From Mortierella alpina (lineage: Eukaryota; Mortierellomycota; Mortierellomycetes; Mortierellales; Mortierellaceae): a stretch of DNA of 64,000 nucleotides. The notes under the pieces were generated by a model, which did not search any database, had not been told where the DNA came from, and worked only from the letters and a program-made list of their open reading frames with translations. The translations under genes and the position numbers were made by a program. Positions 52,549 to 62,900 of the stretch are shown piece by piece; the first letter of the stretch is position 1, and the number at the start of each line of letters is the position of its first letter. The stretch covers positions 682,001 to 746,000 of the forward strand of contig JANATF010000011.1 of assembly GCA_029449245.1 (NCBI GenBank), read 5' to 3'.

Positions 52549-54825
52549 TCAGTACATAAATTTGATTGGTTGTTGCCTTCCAACATCAGGTCTGATCTGC
52601 TGCAAGAGGTCCTCGTAGTTCCTCATAGTCTTCTCTGTAGGTCTATCCACGATCTGGTAGACTACAAACGACTCCAACTCCGACCAAACGAAACACCGAT
52701 TCAGGTCGCGTGCCGTAGACGCAGACATGCACACCAGCCTCTGCAACTCTCTCAACACATTCTCCACTTTACTCAGCTGGGTCATCTCCTTCAGATCCAA
52801 GGACAGCAGATCATCCTGCACATCACACCCCAGCGACTTGGGTTGCTCGATCCCACTATCGTCCATGCCCCGTCGTCCTTCCTCGACCATCGGAATATCC
52901 TGCCTTCGTAGTTCAAGAGCATGCTTCCTCATCCCCTCTAGCTCCTCGCTTATCGACAATTCGATATTCATTCGACATAGCCGATGCATATGATCCACAG
53001 TCGCCTGCACACGCTTCTCTCTCTCGACCTTGCTCACTCCCATGATACCCAGTCCTTCATGTTCGCCAGTACCTACCGTCGTCTTTCCCAGTATCCATCT
53101 CATAGCCTTTCCTCCCAAGCTCTGATGAGGTGCCTTCGGAGGCACAGTGGCCTTGTCCAACGGACTTCTTTGACCCGGCAGCACACCGCGCATGTCCACC
53201 ATCCCAAGGGCCATCCACTCTAGGTCACTCTCTACGGCCAATGTTGGCTGGGTTTCTATCCTCCAGTCACACGTATATATGACCTTGAACCTCCGGAGGC
53301 GTTTCAACCTCCACAACAGGCATAACCCGGCTTGAATCAACGGTTTGAACCGCGCACGAAACAGTGAGATCTCCTCCAGTCGCGGACACACTCTCGAAAG
53401 GTACCCAAACAACACCCGGTGTTCGGCCATGTCATCCATCTCGGTCGGAGACGAGCGGCTCGAATCCATTTGGAGATGGAGTGTCCTCAGGTTCCGACAC
53501 GCCCACACTGGCTTATCAAACTGTGAGGACCACTCATTGACTGTCTCGTTGACACCAAGCGCATCCGTCTGTAAAGTCGTCCGTGGATTGAGGACAAAAT
53601 TCGTGGTGGCGAGAGTTACTCTCTGGGCTCGGAGGTGCAACAAGAGCGGCGCCTGGCATAGATATTCCTGTAGCCAGTTTTTATGGCGGTCCGAAATAAA
53701 GTACCTTCCTTCAATCTCCAACGTCGTCAGTCGATCAGTGAAAAAGGGCAGGGACAAAACCTGAAGGTCCACGACATTGCTCGAGAGCGCGAGGGATTCC
53801 AGTCGTTGGAGGGAGGTGGAGATATACGCAATATCTCGGATTTGCATAATCGTGTCAGGCGTCGACAGATGAAAGTGTATCAGTCGAGGACAGTGCTGGC
53901 ACACATGCGAAAGGAGCGCTGCGCGATTGAACAATGGCAATTGAGCTGTGTTGGCAGCGGTGGTAGCCGTGATACTGCGCTCCTGCAGGACAACGATATG
54001 TCGGAGTTCGAGGGATGTGAGACGCGGCAAGGCTGCAAGGATGGTCTGCAGCGTGGTCTGGTCTACCATTATCTGTCTCAGCGCGAGGGTTCGAAACTTC
54101 AGAAACGATCGAGCCGATGTAGGATCTTGTCGTAACTGGTGCTCACGCTCTGCCCAGGTGACGAGCGCATTCCGCCTCGTCGTGCGCGGCATTGAGATGA
54201 ACGCCTCAAGGACCAACTCCTGCAAGGCTGGGAGCTCGTTGAGCACGCAGCTCAGATCGAATTCACCGGGCGTCAAGTGCTCGACATGGAGGGCTCGGAT
54301 GGTCTCGAACCTGATGTTCCCACAGAATAGTGAGTCCAGTCGTTGGTTGAAGCAGTTCCAGCCCACAAACACCAGCCTTTGCCAGGGCATGCCCACGTCC
54401 ATTGCTCTCTGCTCTGCAAGAGTCTTGTTGTCAGAGTGTGCTGCCGCTGAGGGTCCACTTAGCTCCTTGTGAAACCGAGCCCAGGCATCGCGGATATGCT
54501 GCTCGATACCGCGCTCGAAGCATAAAAGGGTTCTGTGGTCCTGTGCAACGATCCGCAGGGTCCTGAAGTGAGCCGCTCTCATGGTTGAGAAGAAGAGTGC
54601 CTGGTCCTCGGAGGAGAGGGTGTCTTTCCAGGTGATGGTACCTGGGATCAGCATCTGGCTGACAGAGCGCCAGAGCTGACAGACTAGACTCGTGCGACTG
54701 ACAAGGTCGTGTTGCGCGAGATGAGAAAAGATCAAGTGAAGAATCTCTGGCAACAGCAATGCGGATGGTGGGAGTGAGGATGAGGGTGAGGGTGATGAGG
54801 CATCGCAGAGACTGAAGAGATTCAT
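52549..54825 (-). CDS. F-box/leucine-rich-repeat protein
   Basis: A single-exon gene. Starting at the ATG before NLFSLCDASS it gives 758 aa; in-frame ATGs upstream to 54999 exist but precede a stretch without domain character. The F-box is at about residues 22-65 (LLLPEILHLIFSHLAQHDL then SRTSLVCQLWRSVS), the SKP1-binding part of an SCF ubiquitin ligase. LRR-like units follow (LPALQELVLEAF, LKFRTLALRQIMVDQTTL, LPRLTSLELRHIVVL, LESLALSSNVVDLQVL, LTTLEIEGRYF), presumably the substrate-binding surface. F-box/LRR proteins of this layout are very numerous in Mortierella-type fungi. The substrate is unknown. The 3' end lies 86 bp from the TIR element and seems undisturbed. Confidence 0.85.
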   Translation of the reverse strand: MNLFSLCDASSPSPSSSLPPSALLLPEILHLIFSHLAQHDLVSRTSLVCQLWRSVSQMLIPGTITWKDTLSSEDQALFFSTMRAAHFRTLRIVAQDHRTLLCFERGIEQHIRDAWARFHKELSGPSAAAHSDNKTLAEQRAMDVGMPWQRLVFVGWNCFNQRLDSLFCGNIRFETIRALHVEHLTPGEFDLSCVLNELPALQELVLEAFISMPRTTRRNALVTWAEREHQLRQDPTSARSFLKFRTLALRQIMVDQTTLQTILAALPRLTSLELRHIVVLQERSITATTAANTAQLPLFNRAALLSHVCQHCPRLIHFHLSTPDTIMQIRDIAYISTSLQRLESLALSSNVVDLQVLSLPFFTDRLTTLEIEGRYFISDRHKNWLQEYLCQAPLLLHLRAQRVTLATTNFVLNPRTTLQTDALGVNETVNEWSSQFDKPVWACRNLRTLHLQMDSSRSSPTEMDDMAEHRVLFGYLSRVCPRLEEISLFRARFKPLIQAGLCLLWRLKRLRRFKVIYTCDWRIETQPTLAVESDLEWMALGMVDMRGVLPGQRSPLDKATVPPKAPHQSLGGKAMRWILGKTTVGTGEHEGLGIMGVSKVEREKRVQATVDHMHRLCRMNIELSISEELEGMRKHALELRRQDIPMVEEGRRGMDDSGIEQPKSLGCDVQDDLLSLDLKEMTQLSKVENVLRELQRLVCMSASTARDLNRCFVWSELESFVVYQIVDRPTEKTMRNYEDLLQQIRPDVGRQQPIKFMY

Positions 54826-55199
54826 TGCCGCAACGTTGAGCAATGTAACAGTTGGAGAGCGGTCAGCGTGCTGTGGACAAGGAGAACTGTGAAAGTGTGA
54901 GGCGGGAAACATGCATTCCTTGCTGAGCATCCTTGCGCTATACATGCAAGTGGGTGCATTATCTTCTGCCACGTTGCCACCGCGCAACCTGCTGCTCAAC
55001 CCGCCGCAGACACAAACAGTTCACCCTCGTGCCAAGTGTCTCTTCTCTGTATGTTCGACGCTGCTGCTCACACGTCGACTATGTATTTACAAGAATGGTA
55101 GAGGCTGTGCCGACGCTACGTGTCTACGTGCGTTACGCTGGCAGAAGAGGAAAAGGTCGCTTAGCACCGCCCACCACGATGTGCCAGAAGCTGCCTCTA
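54826..55199. other. Intergenic region between F-box and FAS1 genes
   Basis: 374 bases. They hold the F-box promoter or possible N-terminal extension (open to 54999) and the 3' flank of the FAS1 gene. Plus-strand frames here are shadows. Confidence 0.4.
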
Positions 55200-58100
55200 T
55201 CATGCCGCATCGCCCGCCGCAACTTCATTTGTTTGCCTTGAACCCGGTTGTTCTGGATCCGCTTCTGAGGCGTCTCCGGGTTCTCCTTGCCTCGATCCAG
55301 CAACTGCAGCCTCCTCATCGGTAGTGGGCACGGTCTGGTATCCCTCCAACTGTCGAATCTCCTGGATCAGCGCATGCACCGAAAGAGCCGTCAGAGCACA
55401 CAGCACTGTGGTACCCAGTAGACCGAGAAGAATGACGCAGATCCAGAACCATGCTCCACCCAAGGGATCGGGATCTCCAGGCAAAAGTACTCGATCAATC
55501 ACATACACAACGCCGCTGGATCGAGGAGCCACCATCTCGCGAGGTTTGTTGTAGAACGAGAACACATCATCCTCCGTAGCAGAGTCCTGCAGTTGTTGCT
55601 GCTCCAATCCTCGACCGGAATATCGCTCCCTAGGATATCCTCGTCCTTTCTCCGTGCTAACTTCAACAGGCTGGGCTGGATGAGCATGGCCAATACCAAC
55701 GACTAGGGCCTCCTTCTTGGATCTTGCCCCCTTGACACGAACTCCAAAAGACTTGCCATTGTGATGAATGTCCCTGAAGCTAAGTCTGGCCTCGTTGTTT
55801 AACAAACTGGGCTCATCCTCATGAATGTCCTCTTCAAGCTTCAAGACCTTTCCAGGAATTACATGCAGTCGAACCAAGGTCGCGACAAAATCACGGTCGT
55901 TCAGTGCCCCCTCCAAATCTGCTTTCTGGAAGGCCTCGTCTGTTGGAGCAAAAATGGTGTAGTCCTGCTCCCAATCGGTCAAGATCCGCGTTATGTTGGA
56001 TGTCTCAAAGGCCTGGAGAAAGCTCTTAGTTCCGGCGCCTTCCAGCACATTGAAGAGGGTAATAGAGAGTGTTGGAGGCAGCGCGACTGATGAGACAGTA
56101 TGGATCACACCAGACTTGACCAAAACGTCTATGTACCAGAGGATAGTCGCAGGATGGAACATTAGAAGCGGGTATACTTAAAAAGATACAAAAAAAAAAA
56201 GTCGATTGCACAATCGAGTTCACTTGTACCTTTTCCAGTGATTCGGCCGCCAACTTGAGTTGAGCGCTCCAGTCGACCCTCGCCTACATATATGTCATCG
56301 CCATTCTTCTCTAGTATCAGCTCGCCTCCTTCCGATGTTGACAGGACAGTCCTTCCAGATTTGATATCTGGAGTGTATATAATGTTCTCAACGATAGCGT
56401 AGCGTGCAACGGCCTCCAAAGCAGCAAGCGTCGCGGGTTTGTCGAGCATCAAGTAATTCTTGACAACACCCAAGGCGTCCCAGGCTGCGGTGCTGGGTGC
56501 AAAGACCGTCACACCCCGGGCATCAGATAGCCGGCGGCTCAGTCCAGTCCGGGTCAAAGCCTGCACGAATCCTGACAGGGACTCGTCCAGCTTCATCTTC
56601 TTGACTATCGGATGGGGTAGATCTAGAGGGCGTGCAATGAGATAGATGACCGACTTTCCAACCAAAACTGTGTATAAAGAGGTAGAATGAAAAAAAGACA
56701 TGTTAATACCAGTACATCCGTTTAGCAAAGAGCCAAGAGGTGCAAACGTAACTGAATGGCTGCTAAAGCGCTTACCAGGCTGGCCCAAAATCTCACTGCC
56801 GTCAATGGAGAGAACACTGCGTTTGTGATCCTTCCTGATTTCGATTTTGGAACGCTGTGCACCCCCGTTCAACTCGGCCGTGTGCAACTCGGTTTCCAAC
56901 AAGAGTCCGTCATGCAAGCTGGGATACAACTTTCTTCCGGGGACAACATGGTACTGCAATGCCTCATTCACCTCCCCAAAGGCACCCCGCGATCCAGCGT
57001 TCTCTGAGGATTCGTCCTGAGGCGCAAAGATAGTATAGCTGGCTTCCGGATCATCGATGTAGCGGTTCATGCCCGCCTGTCGCAGCCCCTCCACAAACTT
57101 GGTAGCGTTCATACCAATCAAGTACTTGGCTGCAGTCCAAACCAACGCGCTCGGAAGCAGCGGTCGGGAGACCGTGTGGATGACGCCATTCGCAGCCAAA
57201 ATATCTGTTCGCTCCACCACCGCATTATCGACCATGAGCTTGTCATCCAGACTGACCATCAACTCTTGTCCCTCGACGGTTGTAACACTGCTAGATCCCG
57301 GCTGGATATCCTGTCTGTAGAGAGTTCCGGTGTGGATGTGGTGCTGGACGGTGGTCTCAAGGTCTTTGAGACCCTGCTCGTGCTGCAGATAGCGCACCTG
57401 GATGGGGCTGAGTTTTTTGAGCGCATCGCCTGTTGGCGCAAAGAGCGTGAATGGTCGGTGCTGACGTAGAAAATCGTCCAGTCCCGCATTACGGATAATG
57501 CTGTACAAAGCAGACAGCTCCTCATGCTTCTGCAGCGTATCGACTACGACGCCCAACGACAAGACGGGGGAAAAGAGAGGAGGGCACAAAAGCAAGGAGG
57601 GAGAGGGAGTTAGCGCTGGCTGCATGAATGAAGCGAGAAAACACACTAGACAATTGCACACGCTGTCATCACACCGACAGATATTTCAGTGCACCATGGT
57701 GTGCGCATTGCCTCGGTATATCTTTTTTTTTTTTTTTTTTAGCGTAACTGCACTTCTTACCGATATCTTCTGGTGGGATCATGAGTCGATCGACCACATG
57801 GACGACGCCGTTGTCCGCTTTCCAGTCCTTTTGCAGAAGCTCGGCGCCGCCCACAAGCAGCTGGCCTCGCCTGCCTGGCCTCCAGCTTGGTTTGGAGACT
57901 GCGACCAGTTGTCCCTCGCCGTGGTCGCCCAGGTATCCATACTTGACAAGGAGCGTCTCGAGTAGCATGGCGTCCTTGAGGTCGTGGCTAAGCACGGCGT
58001 CGCCAAGAATATGGTACAGGAGCGTGTGTCTGTCCACCTTCTTGCCATGGTTCTCTGAGTCCCATTGGGCGAATGCGGCGTTGGTGGGGGCAAAGAAGGT

Positions 58101-58274
58101 GCACGACTTGCAGTTTCGGTTGAGGACAGGGATTAGCCTGGTGCGCTGGATCTCCTTGACGAGCCGCGAGAAGCCCGGGTCGGTGGAGATGAGGTCGACG
58201 ATAGTGGTGGAGGCGGAGGCGGCGCTGGCGGTGATGAGCCACAGGGCCGCAGACATGAGGTGGCGTGGTCGCAT
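55200..58274 (-). CDS. Membrane-anchored protein with five fasciclin (FAS1) domains
   Basis: Four exons (58274-57761, 57543-56776, 56667-56230, 56128-55200) give 882 aa, all three introns in phase 1. The start at 58274 puts a signal peptide first (HLMSAALWLITASAASAS). Five FAS1 units follow, each with the H1 motif FFAPTN/TLFAPTGDAL/TIFAPQ/TVFAPSTAAW/TIFAPTDEAF and the H2 motif NGVVHVVDRLMIP/NGVIHTVSRPLLP/KSVIYLIARPL/SGVIHTVSSVALPP/SGVVYVIDRVLLPG. A single transmembrane segment (about 798-823, WFWICVILLGLLGTTVLC) and a 60-residue acidic tail end the protein. FAS1 proteins act in cell adhesion; in yeasts some (Nce102-unrelated Fsc1 type) sit in the vacuole membrane and serve in autophagosome-vacuole fusion. 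With signal peptide, tandem FAS1 and one TM, this could be an Fsc1-like vacuolar protein or a surface adhesin. The T20 tract at 57723-57742 is intronic. Confidence 0.9.
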
Positions 58275-58594
58275 GGCGGGATGTCGCAGTGCTGGCTGAG
58301 GATGGGCAGAGGCGCGGAAGGCAGCAGCACTGGTGCGTCGGTGTCGGTGAGTCGGCTGTACAGGAGGTTGAAGCACGCAGAGCGAACAGCAGGTGTGGAA
58401 TGAGAGAGTGTGTCAAGGTGTCAAGATGTCGAAGGTGTGTGTGTCAAGGTCAAGGTGTCAAAGGTGTGGGTGTGCGTGACAGGTCGTGTCCCAGACAAAA
58501 TTTAATGCAACTCGCTCACAATCCACCGCGCGGACGGCAAATGCTATCGATATCTCTCTTCATACGGTGCGCATCCTGTGCGCTGCGTCTATCG
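58275..58594. other. Intergenic region with degenerate GTGTCAAGG repeats
   Basis: 320 bases upstream of the FAS1 gene. At 58409-58490 loosely repeated GTGTCAAGG/GGTGTG units occur, which on the FAS1 strand are CCTTGACAC. They lie 135-215 nt before the start codon, in the promoter. No gene seen. Confidence 0.45.
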
Positions 58595-59065
58595 TCAGCG
58601 CCTCGAGGAGCATACAGATGGTGATCCTGGTTTTCGCCGGAGCGAAGGTAGATCGCGGCAAGAATCTGCCACGCGGCGGGGATATAGCTGTCGACACCGC
58701 CGTTGAAACACCGCGTGGGAGACGCCAGTAGCGTGGAGGAAATGTAGGCCTTCGTAGAGAGGATCGATGGTTCGGCAAACACACTCTTGGACCTCATGGG
58801 CCCCTGCTCCAAGTGCAATTGGGACCGACAGTTCCGTGCCATTCGCTATACGCTCTAGAGTTATGTTCTCATGACGGCACACAATATTAGGCCCATCGCA
58901 AGGTACTGCTTCGTCGTAAATACGGCTGATGGCGATCGTCAGCGAGATGAGTGCAAGGTGCACCATCACGAGCAGAATGATGGGTTGCATAACATGCCCA
59001 AGATAGCGCGGCCGCTGATATTGCATCTCCAGAATCAAGTAAAGGAAGCTGCGGCAAGCGTGCAT
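58595..59065 (-). CDS. Small single-pass protein with Cys-containing ectodomain, hypothetical
   Basis: An open frame of 156 aa. From the first ATG at 59065 it reads through a basic stretch into a hydrophobic segment (QPIILLVMVHLALISLTIAI, about residues 27-46); a start at the inner ATG 58990 would make this a signal peptide. The ectodomain has cysteines in VPCDG, IVCRHEN, ECVCRT, RRCRQ, plus N-glycosylation-type NIT and NGT. Codon bias supports the frame to about residue 115; after that another frame (58516-58842) is at least as good, so the true 3' end may use an unseen intron or the gene may be frameshifted. A TATA box lies upstream. Family unknown. Confidence 0.45.
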   Translation of the reverse strand: MHACRSFLYLILEMQYQRPRYLGHVMQPIILLVMVHLALISLTIAISRIYDEAVPCDGPNIVCRHENITLERIANGTELSVPIALGAGAHEVQECVCRTIDPLYEGLHFLHATGVSHAVFQRRCRQLYPRRVADSCRDLPSLRRKPGSPSVCSSRR

Positions 59066-59123
59066 CCGGAATAATTGGCAACGGGAAGGACGGTGGGTTC
59101 GATGGCATGGGTTAAAGATGGCT

Positions 59124-59134
59124 CTTTATATATA
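59124..59134 (-). promoter_or_regulatory. TATA box of the small membrane-protein gene
   Basis: TATATATAAAG on the minus strand, 59 nt upstream of the ATG at 59065 and 134 nt upstream of the inner ATG. Confidence 0.45.
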
Positions 59135-59923
59135 CAGAAGACGAAGCAAACTCGCATAAAAGAATGGAGACAGCTAAGAAACACGCTAGAAACACACGCG
59201 TCCGACAGACTTCATATCGTGTTATGCCTGGGAGCGTTATATAGCTCGCCGCCTCCTTGCAACGTAGACACCTCCGCCCCATGCTCAAGCGCTACGTTTT
59301 GATGGAAGACATCATACATACCTGTTTTTATCGCAAGGCTCTGGTATGAGAACTGCAATAACTAGAGGGTGGTAGGGTAATAGCGAACAGATACAACACT
59401 TTGTATACAACGACCAGCGAGACAACGCACTGGAGTAAGTTGTCTCGTCGCCCTAGTGCCGTCCGTCGGCCCCGCATCGTCACTACTCTGAGTACCCGTT
59501 TCACTCCATGTCTACAAACGTACGTGCAAGATACATGTATTTGGTGTCTTTTCGACAACATGACGCTAGTCTCGATCTCGATACACCGTATCGGCCCCAG
59601 GCACGAATACCTACAGGAATACGAACTCGAGACAGCCGGATTTAAGGCACTTAGCGTGGTTGACGTTGATATCGTTTTTCTTCACGGCCTATCACTTCGA
59701 GCAGGCACTAGCATTACCCGTCGAAAACAAAATTATCGCTTCGGTACTTTAACTGTCAAAGGTATCATGATCAGGTGAACTCACTGAGGCGATAGCATGA
59801 GAGTCTTTCCATGTTCTCACAAACTCAAAAAGACACTACTACAATTTGTGTATTCTCTCGACTATGGCCTTCCTGGCCCCAGCTATTATGATACCGTGTC
59901 CCTGACCCGACCTAAGACTTTAA
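59135..59923. other. Intergenic region
   Basis: About 800 bases between the small membrane-protein promoter and the stop of the WD40 scaffold gene. A plus-strand frame at 59401-59778 (125 aa) has no recognisable feature and is not called. Confidence 0.4.
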
Positions 59924-62900
59924 TCAAGGTTCATGGTTGAGTGATTGCTGGAATGCCTCGCTGGCAGTAGCTGACTTGTTCTCTAACAGCCACAACTGTC
60001 CTTGCGTCTCGCCAACCAGCCTCAGCAAGCCCTCGCGCGCCTCTTTCAACCACTCCTTTGTCTTTATGGTTTGCTCCGCAGTGTCCTCTCCGTTGATGGC
60101 TGCTGCAGCGCGATTAGCCTCCTTCACTTTACGCGCGATCATGCCAGTAAGCATGCTGAGCACATCCTGAAGGTTCTCTTCTCCAGCAGAATCGACTACA
60201 GCGCGTCCAACCTGCAGGTCCAAGTTTGAGTCGGTCGAGTTGTCCGCTGTACTAGCATCGGGATGGACGGGGATATCAGTGCGGCTGACATCCGACACTG
60301 AACAATCTGACAATAGCACCTCTCCCATGGTCGAATGGGAGGATCCACTGCGGCTGTGAACGGTCGCGGGGGATGCCAGCACCCCCTGTTTAAATTCTGG
60401 TCCCTGTCCTTGCTCTTGCCCTCGTCGTTGCTGGGGTGATGAAGGTGCGCTCAACTGACCGTCCTTTAACAAGCCACCAGCGCTCGTGTTTGAAGCGCCT
60501 CCACTCGATGGTAGCCCCTGCGCACCTCCAGGGCTTGTCAAGTAGCCGAGCTCGACCAGCCGCTTCCGTGTTCGCGCCACTTCGTTGGCATAGTCGTCAG
60601 AGACTGATAGCTCAGAAACACCAACCCTCCCTTGCATGGGCTGTGCCTCATGCTTCAGGGGCTCACCTCCTTCTTCTCGGGATGCCACATCTGGGGAAAA
60701 CGTATCGTGGGACAGACGCTGACCAAGTGGGATGGATCCGAGATTACGCTGCTTTCGTTTCATCACCACCATATTTAGCAAACGTGGGTTTAGCCGCTCC
60801 TCCAAAGAGATGTGCGATGACGGCTGTTCATCATTATTCCTAGAGTCGGTCTCAACCTTGGGGCCACTTGACGAGCGGTGAGCCTTCGGCGTCACGCATG
60901 CCGATTCTATTTCGAGTGGCAAGCTCTCAACCGAATCGGTGGCGGATGAGGTGGTAGGAGGACTTTCTTGCATGGCACGCTGAGTAAGCCCCAGCATGAC
61001 GGCAGCTGCATGCGCGGTCAAAAACTTTGCACTCAAACTGCGTCGGCCCTGACTACTGGAGAGCAGCATGCTCGTCACGCGAGCCGTCGGCGATGCGCTT
61101 TGACTTACCCCGCCACCTATCGGTGACAACGGTAGTTCGCCCTCTTGAAAGCTAGCCGACTTTCCGAGAGTCCCTCCTGGATAGTGTGATCCTTTATCCG
61201 CGCTTGAATAGTTGTGCCGTTGTAGAGGCGGACTGCACTCGGGCTCGCTGCCAGCCTCGCTGATACTCTCGTCTTCTTCCCCTTCTTCGTCATCGCCATC
61301 CCTCGCCAGGTCTCCTTCAGTGGGCTCGTCCTCGTCCTCGTTATTAGCTTGGTCTTGCTGGTATTGCTCGTTATCGCTAGAACGTGATAGCAAAGCATCA
61401 TCGGTGGTACGCGCTCTAGAGTGAGGCCTGCTGGCAGTGGCACCAGAATGTTGGGCTCCATTGCTTAAGCAGGATTTGGTCTCGACAGCTTCCCTTGTTG
61501 AACGAGATAGCCGCTGAGGACTCTGCGGAGTACATCCAAGACCATCCTCAAAACCACTCTCGGTTTCCTCGCTGAGTTCGTCCTCTTGTTCATCATCCCC
61601 TGCCAAGGCAGACGGTTTCCCTGAAGATGTGTGATCACTCAGAGAATGCCTGTCCGCATCCACAGCCCTGGCTTTGGCTTTGTCGTGATTAGGATGCAAT
61701 ACCCGCTCGTTCGGAACTGTGAGAGATGTCGCTCGAGGCCGTGCGTTGGTGGTGGCCAGCCACTTGCCCTTGATAACAGTCTTTGTGGATCGCTGTCGAG
61801 GAGAAGGAGGCCGCGAAGACCTCGTTGAGGAAGCAGGAGATTCTGGGATCCGCTCCTTTTTGACAACGTTCCTATTCCATGGAGGCAGCTCTGGCTGGTG
61901 TACTCCAGATCGAGAGGACGATCTTTGCGATTTCAACGTTGCCGGCTGTGTAACTGTACTCTGACGGGAACGGCTGACCGGCGTCTTGGGAGTTCCTGTG
62001 GCCACTCTGGAACGAGTACCAGTCGTGCATGCTGTCTTTTCAACCGTTACTGGGGTAAAACTCTGCTGCAACGCTTCTTCGTCATTGTGATCCACTTGTT
62101 GGCGTTCGTTCCAGCTGTCCATGTTATCCTCCGATCGCAGATCAAAGTCGTCACTCATCATGGAGGTTGTCGAGTTTCGTCGGGACGTTCCAGATGTCTC
62201 ACTTGCGTACGAGGCGAGTCTTTCTGTCAACTTGTCCGTCGATTTCTTGATCCTCATGGCTCTGGGACTCGCCCCGATCGCCCTCAGGTTTGGACTGGAC
62301 AGAACCTCTGTCGACTTGAGCTGGATGTAAGATGGTACTGTCACGCTCTCCTGAACTCTTGCGTGAATTCTGCGGACAATATCTCTGGAGAGCCTCCAGA
62401 CCAAGATGCACCCATCCGCACTCGTGGAAATAATGCGGTTGCAATCGCTGATGAATTGGACGCCTGTTACGAGCTCAGAGTGGCAAATCATGTGTGCTAA
62501 GCACGTCCCATGGAGCAAGTCATATATCCGAATAGATTTGTCACTGCCCGAAGCCGCCGCAATCGTGCCAGATGGATCTAGGCTGACATGAGTCATGCTG
62601 CATATCTCTGCCATTCCTGCGGTCAGATCCTCTCCTTTGGTTTCTGCCTTGAAGGACTGTATAGCCTTCCCGCTGTCGAGGGCAAAGACGTTAAAACGCC
62701 GGTCTCCAGAGACTACCGCCATCGTCTGGCTTGGATGATGCAACACCATATCGTAAAAGGTTGCACGCCCAGGAGCCTGGTGGTAAGGCTGATAGGCAAT
62801 CCCTCCTTCAACCTATTGAAATTTTCGTTTACGAAACTATCAGCGACCGACTTTGACGCGGCACAGTTATGGTTAAACCATCCTGCATCAATCATCAATT

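Noticed and set aside
59401-59778. 125-aa plus-strand frame
   Set aside because: No homology that I recognise, no promoter signal and random-looking composition.
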